A DNA stretch of 64,000 nucleotides from Pseudomonas fluorescens (GCF_018614655.1 NZ_JAGGOG010000014.1:310001-374000), one strand, 5' to 3'. Shown: positions 26,745-36,049, numbered from the stretch's first letter. The notes: a model not told the origin generated them from the sequence alone. Made by a program: numbers and translations.

Positions 26745-29458
26745 TGAACCGCCAGACCACCGCCTCGACCTGCTGCTACTGCGGGGTGGGTTGCGGCGTA
26801 CTGATTGAGCATGACGGCGAGCGGATTCTCGGTGTCAGCGGTGATCCAACGCACCCAGCCAACTTCGGCAAACTGTGCAGCAAGGGTTCCAGTCTGCACC
26901 TGACCGGAGACATCACTGCACGGGCGTTGTACCCGGAACTGCGGCTAGGCAAGACCCTGGCCCGCAGCCGCACCGATTGGGATACCGCACTGGAACACGC
27001 CGCCAACGTGTTCGCCGACACCATTGCCGAACATGGGCCGGACAGCGTGGCCTTCTACATCTCCGGACAACTGCTGACCGAGGACTACTACAGCTTCAAC
27101 AAGCTGGCCCGTGCACTGGTGGGCACCAACAATATCGACAGCAACTCCAGGCTCTGCATGTCATCGGCCGTAGTGGGTTACAAGCGCAGCTTGGGGGCGG
27201 ATGCGCCGCCGTGCAGCTATGAAGACCTGGAGTCGAGCGACTGTGTGCTGATCGTCGGCAGCAACATGGCCTACGCCCATCCGGTGTTGTTCCGACGCCT
27301 GGAGGAAGCCAAAGCTCGTCGCCCGCAGATGAAAGTGATCGTGGTTGATCCAAGGCGCACCGACACCTGCGATTTGGCAGACCTGCATTTGGCGATCCTG
27401 CCGGGTACAGACGTCGCCTTGTTTCATGGGATTTTGCACCTGTTGCTGTGGGAAGACTGGATCGATCGCGACTTTATCCAGGGTCATACCGAGGGTTTGG
27501 CCGAGCTGAAAAAGCTGGTGCACGACTACACCCCGCAAATGGTGTCGCAACTGTGCGGGATCAACGTCGAGCAACTGCGCCAGTGCGCGCAATGGATTGG
27601 TACGTCACCCAGTTTTCTGTCGCTGTGGTGCATGGGGCTCAACCAGTCCACCGCCGGCAGCTCGAAGAACAGCGCATTGATCAATCTACACTTGGCCACC
27701 GGCACCCTGGGCCGGCCGGGCTGCGGGCCGTTTTCCCTGACCGGCCAGCCGAATGCCATGGGTGGTCGGGAAACCGGCAGCTTGTCGAATCTGCTGCCTG
27801 GTCACCGTGAGGCGGCCAACCCGGAACATAGAGCGCAAGTGGCCGCCTATTGGGGCGTCGAACAACTGCCGGCCAATACCGGGCTGACCGCCATCGAACT
27901 CTTCGAGCAAATTCAGGCTGGCAAGATCAAGGCGCTGTGGATCGCTTGCACCAACCCCGCGCAATCACTGCCGGACCAGAATGCCGTCCGCCAAGCCTTG
28001 GCAGCGTGCCCCTTCGTCGTGTTGCAGGAAGCCTTTCGCACCACCGAAACCGCCGCCTTCGCCGACTTGTTGTTGCCGGCCGCCAGTTGGGGCGAGAAAG
28101 AAGGCACCGTCACCAACTCCGAGCGACGTATTTCCCACGTGCGCCGCGCCATCGTCCCACCGGGAGAGGCGCGGCCTGACTGGGCGATCACCGTGGATTT
28201 CGCCCAGCGTCTGGAGCGACGGCTGCGGCCTGGATTGACGAGCTTATTCGCCTTTGAGCACCCGGCGCAGATCTTCGATGAGTACAAGATGCTGACCTGC
28301 GAGCGCGACTTGGACCTGTCGGGTATCAGTCACGCCTTACTCGACCGAATCGGCCCGCAGCAATGGCCTTTTCCGTCCAACGCGCAGACAGGTACCGCGC
28401 GGCTGTATACCGACGGCGTCTTTCCTACCGAGAATGGGCGCGCACGTTTTATTGCCGACCCCTACCGGGCCGCCAAGGAACAACGGGACGCGCGCTTCCC
28501 CCTGACCCTCATCACCGGCCGCCTGAGGGACCAATGGCACGGTATGAGCCGCACAGGCACCGCTGCGCAACTATTTGGCCATGTCAGCGAAGCCTTGTTG
28601 GGCCTGCACCCGGATGAACTGCGGCGCCATCGCTTCAAAGAGGGCGATCTGGTCAGCCTGAAAAGCCGTCGCGGCAGTGTGATTGTGGCGGTGTCCAGCG
28701 ACGACAGCGTGCGACCCGGCCAGGCATTTCTGCCCATGCACTGGGGCGATCGCTTCCTCAAGGGCGGCGTCAATGCCCTCACCCAACCGGCGTTCGATCC
28801 CTTGTCGAAACAGCCAGAACTCAAGCACAGCGGCGTACGCCTGGAAGCGGTGCAATTGCCCTGGCAATTGTTCGCATTGATTGAGGGCGATGTGCAGCAG
28901 CATTTTGAAGCATTGCGACCGCTGTGCGAGGGCTTTGCCTACGTCAGCTTGAGCCTGGCTGGGCGTGAACGGCCAGCGTTGTTGATTCGCGCGGCCCATG
29001 GCGAAGCGCCTGACTTGCAAGTGCTCCAGCGCATCGACCAGTTACTGGGACTCAATGATGGCCCGGTCATGGCCTATGACGATCCCCGCCGCTCCATCGG
29101 CAAGCGCGTGAAAATTGAGAAGGGTCGTATCACCGCCGTCCGCCTGGCAGGAGAAACCCTCGCCCGCCACTGGTTGCAAAGCCTGTGGCTGGAAGGCCGC
29201 ACCGACGAACAACTACGCCGCTGGCTCTTGGCGCCGTTGAGCGCACCGCCGGGCAACGCCGCAGGAACGACCAACAACAAGACCTTGTGCAACTGCAAGA
29301 ACGTCAGCGAAAGCGCCGTCTGCGCAGGCATCGCCCGGGGCCTGGACCTGAATGGACTCAAGCAGGAACTGGGCTGCGGCACGCAATGCGGTTCCTGTGT
29401 ACCGGAAATCAAACGTCTATTGGCCAGCAATCCGCAATCCATTGCGATAAGTCTGTGA
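26744..29458 (+). CDS. nasC: Assimilatory nitrate reductase catalytic subunit
   Basis: 904-residue molybdopterin-guanine-dinucleotide enzyme reducing nitrate to nitrite. An N-terminal [4Fe-4S] motif (CCYCGVGCGV with a fourth Cys in LCSKGSS) is followed by molybdopterin oxidoreductase domains (NSRLCMSSAVVGYK, which supplies the Mo-ligand Cys; GCGPFSLTGQPNAMGGRE; ITGRLRDQWHGMSRTG). The last ~65 residues are a BFD-like [2Fe-2S] domain (CNCKNVSESAVC with CGTQCGSC), so electrons probably enter through this C-terminal cluster. ATG 26744 overlaps the nirD stop; a TTG just before is the only alternative. Confidence 0.95.
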   Translation: MNRQTTASTCCYCGVGCGVLIEHDGERILGVSGDPTHPANFGKLCSKGSSLHLTGDITARALYPELRLGKTLARSRTDWDTALEHAANVFADTIAEHGPDSVAFYISGQLLTEDYYSFNKLARALVGTNNIDSNSRLCMSSAVVGYKRSLGADAPPCSYEDLESSDCVLIVGSNMAYAHPVLFRRLEEAKARRPQMKVIVVDPRRTDTCDLADLHLAILPGTDVALFHGILHLLLWEDWIDRDFIQGHTEGLAELKKLVHDYTPQMVSQLCGINVEQLRQCAQWIGTSPSFLSLWCMGLNQSTAGSSKNSALINLHLATGTLGRPGCGPFSLTGQPNAMGGRETGSLSNLLPGHREAANPEHRAQVAAYWGVEQLPANTGLTAIELFEQIQAGKIKALWIACTNPAQSLPDQNAVRQALAACPFVVLQEAFRTTETAAFADLLLPAASWGEKEGTVTNSERRISHVRRAIVPPGEARPDWAITVDFAQRLERRLRPGLTSLFAFEHPAQIFDEYKMLTCERDLDLSGISHALLDRIGPQQWPFPSNAQTGTARLYTDGVFPTENGRARFIADPYRAAKEQRDARFPLTLITGRLRDQWHGMSRTGTAAQLFGHVSEALLGLHPDELRRHRFKEGDLVSLKSRRGSVIVAVSSDDSVRPGQAFLPMHWGDRFLKGGVNALTQPAFDPLSKQPELKHSGVRLEAVQLPWQLFALIEGDVQQHFEALRPLCEGFAYVSLSLAGRERPALLIRAAHGEAPDLQVLQRIDQLLGLNDGPVMAYDDPRRSIGKRVKIEKGRITAVRLAGETLARHWLQSLWLEGRTDEQLRRWLLAPLSAPPGNAAGTTNNKTLCNCKNVSESAVCAGIARGLDLNGLKQELGCGTQCGSCVPEIKRLLASNPQSIAISL

Positions 29459-29469
29459 GGGGAATAATC

Positions 29470-30213
29470 ATGAATGCAAAAGTCTGGCTGGTGGGCGCAG
29501 GCCCCGGTGATCCGGAACTGCTGACCCTCAAAGCGGTAAGAGCACTGCGTGAGGCAGATGTGGTGCTCATTGATGACTTGGTCAACCCAACGGTGCTTGA
29601 GCATTGCCCGGAGGCTCGAGTGGTGACCGTCGGCAAACGTGGCGGTTGTCGCTCCACGCCACAGAACTTTATCCACCGCCTGATGCTGCGCTATGCCCGC
29701 CAGGGCAAGTGTGTGGTGCGGCTTAAAGGAGGTGATCCCTGCATTTTTGGCCGCGGCGGCGAAGAAGCCTTGTGGCTGAGGGATCGGGGTATCGAGGTAG
29801 AGCTGGTCAATGGCATTACGGCGGGACTTTCAGGCGCAACCAACTGCGATATACCGCTGACGTTGCGGGGGATCAGTCGTGGCGTCACCCTAGTGACCGC
29901 CCACACTCAAGACGACAGCACTCTCAATTGGCGGGCACTGGCAGACGGTGGAACGACGCTGGTGGTCTACATGGGCGTGGCGAAGCTGGGAGAGATCCGG
30001 CAACAGTTACTGGAGGCGGGCATGGCCGCTGATATGCCGGTGGCCATGATTGAAAATGCGTCATTACCTGAGCAACGGGAGTGTCGCAGCGACCTTTCCG
30101 GCATGGAGGACGATGCGCGGGACTTTGCCTTGAAGAGCCCGGCAATCCTGGTGATTGGACACGTTGCTGCAATGGCGCAGGCGGTGCAAACACGGGCAAT
30201 GGAAACCGCCTGA
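29470..30213 (+). CDS. cobA: Uroporphyrinogen-III C-methyltransferase (SUMT)
   Basis: 247-residue SAM-dependent enzyme making precorrin-2, the precursor of siroheme for NirB and of cobalamin. Signature segments: VWLVGAGPGDPELLTLKA, VRLKGGDPCIFGRGGEE and NGITAGLSGATNCDIPLT. ATG 29470 lies 11 bases after the nasC stop, preceded by GAGGGG. This is the single-function form, not the CysG fusion. It ends the nitrate operon and is followed by a strong terminator shared with convergent oprF. Confidence 0.95.
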   Translation: MNAKVWLVGAGPGDPELLTLKAVRALREADVVLIDDLVNPTVLEHCPEARVVTVGKRGGCRSTPQNFIHRLMLRYARQGKCVVRLKGGDPCIFGRGGEEALWLRDRGIEVELVNGITAGLSGATNCDIPLTLRGISRGVTLVTAHTQDDSTLNWRALADGGTTLVVYMGVAKLGEIRQQLLEAGMAADMPVAMIENASLPEQRECRSDLSGMEDDARDFALKSPAILVIGHVAAMAQAVQTRAMETA

Positions 30214-30228
30214 GGCAAACTCCAGGCG

Positions 30229-30259
30229 AAAAAAAGCCCGGCCTAAGCCGGGCTTTTTT
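30229..30259. terminator. Bidirectional terminator between cobA and oprF
   Basis: AAAAAAGCCCGGC-CTAA-GCCGGGCTTTTTT, a perfect stem with A and T runs on both sides, between convergent genes. Confidence 0.95.
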
Positions 30260-30273
30260 CTACAACTCAGTAA

Positions 30274-31251
30274 TTACTGAGCTGCTTGAGCTTCAACCGA
30301 TGCTTCTACGCGACGGTTAACAGCACGACCTGCTTCAGTTGCGTTATCAGCAACTGGGCGGGATTCGCCGTAACCAACCGAAGTCACACGGCTAGCGTCA
30401 ACACCGTCCTTGACCAGGACTTGTTTAACAGCGTCAGCACGACGCTGGGACAGCTTCTGGTTGTAGGCGTCTGGACCGATGGAGTCAGTGTGACCAGCAA
30501 CTTCTACGTTGGTAGCTGGGTACTGAGCCATGAAGTCGGCCAGGTTTTTCACGTCGCCGTAGCTGTTAGGCTTAACAACCGACTTGTCGAAGTCGAACTT
30601 AACGTCCAACTCAACACGAACAACCTGAGCAACCGGAGCTTCTGGCTCTGGAACTGGCTCTGGAGCTGGGGCAGGAGCTGGTGCTACTGCGCCGGCGTTA
30701 CCGCCGAAGTTTACGCCCAGACCAACCAGTGCAGCGTAGTCCCACTTACCGTTGTCGAGACCGTAGTCAGCTTCAACACCAGCACGAGCGTACAGGTTGT
30801 TGGTGAAGTAGTACTTCACGCCAGTACCGATGATAGCCAGGGTCGTTTGATCACGACCTTTGTGACCGTCAGCTTCTACGTTGCTACGGCTCTGGTGACC
30901 GAAACCACCTTCTACGTATGGACGCAGGGAGTCAACGCCAGCCTGACCAAAGTGATATTGAGCAGTCAGGCTGCCAGTATCGCCACCGATCTTCTGATTA
31001 CCAGTACCGTTGTTCGAACGGGTGTGGTTGGTCTTGTCGTAGCTGAGGTTCAGCTCGAGGTCGTCGGTCAGGAAATAACCAATGCGAGCGCCTGGGTTGA
31101 AGCCGTCTTCGATATTTTTGACGCTATCGTTGTACTGCTTCTTGTAGAACAGCTCGCCTTCAACTGCGCCTTGGCCTTGTGCCAGAACGCCGAAAGAAGT
31201 AGCGGCAATAAGAGAACCAATGGCCAAGCCCAAGGTGTTTTTCAGTTTCAT
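30274..31251 (-). CDS. oprF: Major outer-membrane porin OprF
   Basis: 325-residue OmpA-family protein anchoring the outer membrane to peptidoglycan and acting as a non-specific porin. Signal peptide ends at GVLA before QGQGAVEG; an eight-stranded barrel occupies about residues 25-180; a Pro/Ala/Glu-rich linker (APAPAPAPEPVPEPEAP) precedes the OmpA C-terminal domain with AGHTDSIGPDAYNQKLSQRR. ATG 31251 follows a 107-base gap from sigX. Codon use is strongly biased, as expected for one of the most abundant proteins. Confidence 0.97.
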   Translation of the reverse strand: MKLKNTLGLAIGSLIAATSFGVLAQGQGAVEGELFYKKQYNDSVKNIEDGFNPGARIGYFLTDDLELNLSYDKTNHTRSNNGTGNQKIGGDTGSLTAQYHFGQAGVDSLRPYVEGGFGHQSRSNVEADGHKGRDQTTLAIIGTGVKYYFTNNLYARAGVEADYGLDNGKWDYAALVGLGVNFGGNAGAVAPAPAPAPEPVPEPEAPVAQVVRVELDVKFDFDKSVVKPNSYGDVKNLADFMAQYPATNVEVAGHTDSIGPDAYNQKLSQRRADAVKQVLVKDGVDASRVTSVGYGESRPVADNATEAGRAVNRRVEASVEAQAAQ

Positions 31252-31358
31252 CCGTTAAATCCCCATCTGGTGATTGTAAAGCAGTCCCACATACCGGGGG
31301 ACAACTCGGCGACAAGTCTAACAGAACTTGCCTACACGTAAGAGATATTTGCACCGAA

Positions 31359-31949
31359 CTAAGTTTCAGTACTGCCCGCAAATTTCTCACGCAATTTATC
31401 AAGAGCACGTTTGTAACGCATTTTTGTAGCACTCAAACCCATATGCATGATATCCGCGATTTCCTGAAACTCCAGTTCTGCGACAAATCGTAGCACCAGA
31501 ATTTCCCGGTCAATCGGGTTCACATACACCAGCCAGCGATCAAGTCCGCCCTTCTCCTCAGGTGTCGGCGCCTTTTCTTCAGACGCTTCCTCGAGGGGGT
31601 CCAGACTCAAAGCATCCATCAAGCGACGCTTTCGCCGTTCCTTCCGATACTGCGTGATGCACTCATTGTACGTGATGCTGTATAGCCAGGTTTTGAACTT
31701 CGATTTACCCTCGAAGTTCTTCAGGCCGTACAGCACCTTGAGCATCACTTCCTGACAGACATCATCCGCATCCCGATCGTTCCCCAAATATCTTGAACAA
31801 ACGTTGAACAAGGTGCGTTGATACCTGCGCATCAATTCTTCGTACGCACGTGTTACGTGAAACAGCTCCGTGTGCGAGCGCGCGACCAACTCCTCATCAG
31901 AGAGCTCACGGGGGTCATAGCGCGTGGACAGCGTTTGGGCTTTATTCAA
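31359..31949 (-). CDS. sigX: ECF sigma factor SigX
   Basis: 196-residue extracytoplasmic-function sigma factor for cell-envelope and OprF expression. Region 2 includes DVCQEVMLKVLYG and FKTWLYSITYNECITQYRK; region 4 includes LEFQEIADIMHMGLSATKMRYKR split by its HTH. The start is a TTG at 31949 (MNKAQTLSTRYDP), giving the family length; no ATG is nearby before region 2. It lies between cmpX and oprF, the arrangement seen in P. aeruginosa. No anti-sigma gene adjoins it; CmpX/CfrX context suggests membrane-state input. Confidence 0.93.
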   Translation of the reverse strand: MNKAQTLSTRYDPRELSDEELVARSHTELFHVTRAYEELMRRYQRTLFNVCSRYLGNDRDADDVCQEVMLKVLYGLKNFEGKSKFKTWLYSITYNECITQYRKERRKRRLMDALSLDPLEEASEEKAPTPEEKGGLDRWLVYVNPIDREILVLRFVAELEFQEIADIMHMGLSATKMRYKRALDKLREKFAGSTET

Positions 31950-32036
31950 AACAAGTCGTGCCGACAGTCAGGTCAATGTCCGCCACAGTCTGGTTACCCA
32001 GGATTGCGGCGGCGTACATTAGCAGGGTTTGCCGGA

Positions 32037-32861
32037 TTAGCGGCTACTCACATGCTGTTCCAGCAGAATCCGATTGGACAGCGAAACCAGTTCGCCATCA
32101 TCGGTCAGCACTGTCGTCTTGACCGTGCCGATCTCTTCGATCTGCCCTTCGACCTCGCCCACACGCACGTGTTGCCCAACCTGGTACAACTCACGCACAT
32201 AGATTCCCGCAAGAATCTGACCGGCAATATCCCGGCTTCCCAACCCCATGGCCAGCGCAACAGCCAGACCAACGGTAATCAAAACAATCACAATCACATG
32301 GTTCAGGAGGTCAGTCTTGACCTCCAACTGGCTGATCGCGACCGAAATACTGATGATGATCACCAGCCCCTGAGCGATTCGCCCCAGACCGCTGGCGTAA
32401 TCCAGCCCCACTCCTTCAGCTGCGCCTCGCACCAGCCCATTGGCCAGTTGCGCCAGCAAAACCCCTACCAGCAACACCAGCGCGCCGCCGAATACCTTCG
32501 GCAAATACAGCGCCAACATGTCGAGAGTAGCTGAAACTCGCTCAAGTCCAAGTGATTCGGCTGCAGAAACCAAAAAAATCAGCAAAACGAACCAATAAAC
32601 AATCTTTCCGATCAGTGTGGAGATCGGTACTTGCAGCCCGGCCCGGCCCAGCAACTTGGTAAGACCGGTGCCTCCCATCAAGCGATCAAGGCCTAATTTG
32701 GCCAGCAACTTGGACAGCAGGGTGTCGAGTAGCTTGGCCACGACAAACCCTAGCAGGACCACCACCAGAGCGCCAAACAGGTTGGGAATGAAATTCGCCA
32801 CCTTGGTCCACAGTGCAGTCATTGCAGTTACCAGACTCTGCGTCCAGAGATCAAGTTCCAT
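32037..32861 (-). CDS. cmpX: Mechanosensitive-channel-like membrane protein CmpX
   Basis: 274 residues from ATG 32861 (MELDLWTQSL); a TTG two codons earlier (32867) is less likely. Several hydrophobic helices (LFGALVVVLLGFVVAKLL, FVLLIFLVSAAESLGL, GGALVLLVGVLLAQL, IVLITVGLAVALAMG) are followed by a small MscS-type beta domain (GQHVRVGEVEGQIEEIG). It belongs to the cmaX-cfrX-cmpX group upstream of sigX; in Pseudomonas, CmpX is linked to SigX activity and membrane tension. Confidence 0.9.
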   Translation of the reverse strand: MELDLWTQSLVTAMTALWTKVANFIPNLFGALVVVLLGFVVAKLLDTLLSKLLAKLGLDRLMGGTGLTKLLGRAGLQVPISTLIGKIVYWFVLLIFLVSAAESLGLERVSATLDMLALYLPKVFGGALVLLVGVLLAQLANGLVRGAAEGVGLDYASGLGRIAQGLVIIISISVAISQLEVKTDLLNHVIVIVLITVGLAVALAMGLGSRDIAGQILAGIYVRELYQVGQHVRVGEVEGQIEEIGTVKTTVLTDDGELVSLSNRILLEQHVSSR

Positions 32862-32863
32862 AT

Positions 32864-33109
32864 TCAATCAGCCTTATCAGCAGTGCGAGCAATAGGTTTA
32901 CGACGGGAAACCGGGGATACATGGGCCGAACCATTGTTCAGGGCCATCATCAACGCCGGCAGCCAACGACCGAGCAAACCGAACAGATCTCCCGCCCCGA
33001 CCTGACGGTTGGCGGTTTTCAGTACGCGACCCAGGCAAGCATCGTCGTCCCGGTTGGACGGCGAGGCATTAAGCATGTCACGCAAAGACTGTTCGAACGG
33101 ATCGTGCAT
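32864..33109 (-). CDS. cfrX: Small conserved protein CfrX (CrfX)
   Basis: 81-residue soluble-looking protein (MHDPFEQSLRDMLNASPS) between cmaX and cmpX, matching the size and place of cfrX in P. aeruginosa. It has no recognised domain; the middle (GLLGRWLPALMMALN) is hydrophobic but short. The stop is 2 bases before the cmpX ATG, implying coupled translation. Function unknown. Confidence 0.8.
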   Translation of the reverse strand: MHDPFEQSLRDMLNASPSNRDDDACLGRVLKTANRQVGAGDLFGLLGRWLPALMMALNNGSAHVSPVSRRKPIARTADKAD

Positions 33110-33152
33110 AAGGGACCTCTCGCAAGTATTTTAAAAGACGAGGGTAAAATTC

Positions 33153-33198
33153 TTCAGGTCACATGACCTCTTCCTACGTTCAGGTCATATTCAGGTCA
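33153..33198. promoter_or_regulatory. Triple TTCAGGTCA repeat between cmaX and cfrX
   Basis: TTCAGGTCA occurs at 33153-33161, 33179-33187 and 33190-33198; the last copy contains the cmaX stop. The first is part of an inverted repeat AGGTCA-CA-TGACCT (33156-33169). It lies upstream of cfrX on the minus strand, so it could be an operator for cfrX-cmpX or a weak transcription end for cmaX. Confidence 0.45.
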
Positions 33199-34191
33199 AA
33201 CCCAGCGTAACCGTCGAAACAACCACCATTGTCCCAGCGCCACCGAGACCATCATCAGGCAGGCAATCAAGAACCCGTAAGGGCTGGAAGAGAACGGAAT
33301 CCCCCCCACATTGATGCCCAGCAATCCCGTCAGGAAACTCATTGGCAGGAAGATCCCGGTGATGATCCCGAAGCGGTACATGGTGCGGTTCATGCGCACG
33401 CTCAAGCGCCGGTCTTCGGCCTCAAGCACAAGCCCCACGCGCTCTCGGGTCAATTCCAGCTCTTCCAGATAACGGGTCAGGCTGTTGTTCAATTCATTCC
33501 AATAGTCAGCATCGTCATCGACGAACCACGGCAATTTGATCCGGGTCAACTGGCCGAAGATATCCCGCTGGGGTGACAAGAAGCGCTTCAACCCCGCCGC
33601 CCTACGACGGATCTGCAAGATGCTGCCATGCTCCGGGGTATACCGTTCGTCGGCATCCAGTTTTTCTTCTTCGGCATCGACGATTTCAGAAAGATCGCTG
33701 ACCAGATCCTGAACCTTGTTGGTCAGGTACTGCGCCATATAAAGGATAAGTTCTGACGCGGTTTTAGGCCCTTTGCCATCCGCCAATTGCACCAGCAGCT
33801 CATCGGTGGCGCGCAATGGCCGCAAACGCAGGGAGATGACCCGCGAAGCCGAGGCAAAAATGCGCACCGACACCATGTCTTCCGGCTCGGCCCCGGGGTT
33901 CAGGTTGATTCCGCGCAAGAACAGCAACAGCTCTGCGTCCGGCAGTGGCAACAGACGCGGGCGAGTGTTCTCTTCCAGCAGCAAGTCACAAGCAAACTCG
34001 CTCAGGCCGCTGGATTTGCGCAGCCAGGTCTGGGTCTGGGGATGGCTGCGATCCCAATGCAGCCACAGGCTTTCCTGCGGCTGCAGGTGCAGCTCATCAA
34101 GCTCAGTCCGGGCAATCGAACGCGCACCGCCTTTGCCATCCAGCACCAGGGCATGCACCAGCCCCCATTGCGCGTTTTCTTCCTCGAACAT
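33196..34191 (-). CDS. cmaX: CorA/ZntB-like metal transporter CmaX
   Basis: 331 residues from ATG 34191 (MFEEENAQWG); the GTGAGG just before it, which could be read as a GTG start, looks like the ribosome site. A long acidic/helical cytoplasmic domain (about 1-265) is followed by two C-terminal membrane helices. The CorA-family pore motif, normally GMN, reads GIN here (LTGLLGINVGGIP), as in ZntB-like branches (GVN), so magnesium selectivity should not be assumed. First gene of cmaX-cfrX-cmpX. Confidence 0.88.
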   Translation of the reverse strand: MFEEENAQWGLVHALVLDGKGGARSIARTELDELHLQPQESLWLHWDRSHPQTQTWLRKSSGLSEFACDLLLEENTRPRLLPLPDAELLLFLRGINLNPGAEPEDMVSVRIFASASRVISLRLRPLRATDELLVQLADGKGPKTASELILYMAQYLTNKVQDLVSDLSEIVDAEEEKLDADERYTPEHGSILQIRRRAAGLKRFLSPQRDIFGQLTRIKLPWFVDDDADYWNELNNSLTRYLEELELTRERVGLVLEAEDRRLSVRMNRTMYRFGIITGIFLPMSFLTGLLGINVGGIPFSSSPYGFLIACLMMVSVALGQWWLFRRLRWV

Positions 34192-34216
34192 CCTCACCCC
34201 TGTCGGCTACTGCTGT

Positions 34217-34708
34217 TTATTCGGGCATTTTCAGTGGGCTGGGGGAGACAATCACACCGTTATTGTCGGCGTAAACATACTCACCCGGGCGGAATGTCAC
34301 GCCGGCAAAGGTTACCGTCACGTTCAAATCGCCAACGCCACGTCTGTCGGTCTTCATCGGGTGACTGGCCAGGGCCTGCACCCCAAGGTCGGTTTGGGCA
34401 ATGACGTCGACATCACGGATGCAACCGTAGATCACCAGCCCTTCCCAGCCATTTTTCGCGGCTTTCTCGGCGATCATGTCGCCCAGCAAGGCTCTGCGCA
34501 GGGAACCGCCACCGTCGACCACCAGCACCTTGCCGGTGCCGTTGAGCTCGGCTTGTTCTTTAACCCGTGAGTTGTCTTCGAAGCACTTGATGGTGACGAT
34601 CTCGCCACCAAAGGAGTCCCGGCCACCGAAATTACTGAACATCGGCTCAACCACCTGCACCAGTTCCGGGTAGGCATCACACAGATCGGGGGTAACGTAA
34701 TGGTTCAT
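34217..34708 (-). CDS. rraA: RraA-family protein (regulator of RNase E / aldolase-like fold)
   Basis: 163 residues from ATG 34708 ([16 protein letters not shown]), preceded by CAGGAG; the longer frame to 34750 is not needed. The trimeric RraA fold is indicated by [37 protein letters not shown] and [15 protein letters not shown]. coli RraA inhibits RNase E; many pseudomonad relatives share the Arg-Asp pair of HMG/CHA aldolases, so the actual function is open. Adjacent to cmaX on the same strand with 25 bases between. Confidence 0.85.
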   Translation of the reverse strand: MNHYVTPDLCDAYPELVQVVEPMFSNFGGRDSFGGEIVTIKCFEDNSRVKEQAELNGTGKVLVVDGGGSLRRALLGDMIAEKAAKNGWEGLVIYGCIRDVDVIAQTDLGVQALASHPMKTDRRGVGDLNVTVTFAGVTFRPGEYVYADNNGVIVSPSPLKMPE

Positions 34709-34952
34709 CGGGAAACTCCTGCAGGTGAAAGAAGGTGTCGAACAACCCACTGTTTACATCAGCTCTTTAACTCAGGGAAACGCATCGCAACGACGGTTCT
34801 TTAAGGCTCGTTCGTTGTGGCCGGCAATGATCAGACTCACTCGAGCGCAACGCAATAGCTACTACGCGACTGAATATGACCAGAACAGCCCGACGCGTCA
34901 TATCTTAGCCGCAACCACAAGCAAGCGAAACGCCCTTGTTAGAGCCCTCCCC

Positions 34953-35942
34953 TCAAATCGCCGCGAGCACCTGAGGCTGATTCCCCATCAAAGGTGTCAG
35001 CGGATCCTTCAACCAGCGCTGCACCAACGGCCATACTTCGACCTGGGCGGCTTTGCTGACCAGCATCTCCACATGCCCGAAATCACCGGAAAACCCATGC
35101 TTGCGCCCCAGGCACAGATACTGACGGTGCTCGGAGCCGATTTGCTCGAACAGCTTGCGGCAGGCCCAATCCGGATCCTGATGATCGCCGGCGGCGCTCA
35201 CCGCCAGAATCGGCACATCCACCTCAGCCAACCCCTTCCACCAATCACCTTCGGCGTCGCCAAAGCGCCCGAACAAGCCGTGCCAACGCATGGCTTCCAG
35301 GGCCAGGCCGATAGGTTCATCTTCCGGACCTCGCTTGAGCCTGGAACCGGACAACTGAGAAAAACGTTTCAAGATAAATCGACCACCCCACGCCACCGGC
35401 GGAATCTTCAATGGCCACCAGGTTCGGCTGACCTGGCAACCGAACAAGGCTACCGACGCCACCACCGGAGCGCCCAGGTACTGACCACCCAATGCGGCTG
35501 CCAGGGTAATCCCTCCCAGGGAATGACCTATCCAGTGGGGAATCTGCCCACTCTGTTCACGAACAAACGCGGCAATGGCCGGCAAATCGTAACGAGCATA
35601 GTCAGCGACACGGTTTTTAGCGTAGTCCTGGTTACGCCGGGACAAGCCATGGCCACGCATTTCCGGGATCCACACGTCGAACCCTTGCCGCGCCAGACAG
35701 GCGCCCAGGCCGGTCCCCTTGGGCGAGTACCAAAACCGTCGGTTGGAGAAGCTGCCATGCAATAGCACCACCGGCACGCCGCGGTTTTCCGGGACATTGG
35801 CCGACCCCAGACGGGTCACGGCCAACTCGACGGTGCCATCAGGGCTGTTGCCGGGCTTGAGCCGGTAAACATCTTCACTCAGGTCGCCACGACGCTCAGC
35901 GCTGATCAAGGCGACGGGAAACAGGTTGCTGCTGCTCTGCAT
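34953..35942 (-). CDS. Alpha/beta-fold hydrolase
   Basis: 329 residues from ATG 35942 (MQSSSNLFPVALISAE), with AAGAG upstream; extending to 36014 would read through the ppsA terminator. Fold signatures: oxyanion region VVLLHGSFSNRRFWYSPKG, GYD-like EMRGHGLS, nucleophile elbow IGHSLGG, and a C-terminal His in RKHGFSGDFGHVEM. It resembles lipase/serine-hydrolase-like proteins with a short lipid-type N-terminal arm. Substrate unknown. The gene sits between ppsA and rraA as in P. aeruginosa. Confidence 0.85.
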   Translation of the reverse strand: MQSSSNLFPVALISAERRGDLSEDVYRLKPGNSPDGTVELAVTRLGSANVPENRGVPVVLLHGSFSNRRFWYSPKGTGLGACLARQGFDVWIPEMRGHGLSRRNQDYAKNRVADYARYDLPAIAAFVREQSGQIPHWIGHSLGGITLAAALGGQYLGAPVVASVALFGCQVSRTWWPLKIPPVAWGGRFILKRFSQLSGSRLKRGPEDEPIGLALEAMRWHGLFGRFGDAEGDWWKGLAEVDVPILAVSAAGDHQDPDWACRKLFEQIGSEHRQYLCLGRKHGFSGDFGHVEMLVSKAAQVEVWPLVQRWLKDPLTPLMGNQPQVLAAI

Positions 35943-35957
35943 AATGCTCTTGCACAA

Positions 35958-35988
35958 AAAAGGGCGGCGTCCGGATGGAGTTCCGCCC
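35958..35988 (-). terminator. Intrinsic terminator downstream of ppsA
   Basis: On the minus strand AGGGCGG ... CCGCCCT forms a stem followed by TTTTT. A second hairpin, GCCGGTCAACCG / CGGTTGGCCGGC (36007-36033), lies between it and the ppsA stop, so ppsA ends with two hairpins in tandem. Confidence 0.85.
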
Positions 35989-36049
35989 TGTACAGAATGA
36001 GAAATGCCGGCCAACCGTAACGGTTGACCGGCACTTTTGATGTTACTAC

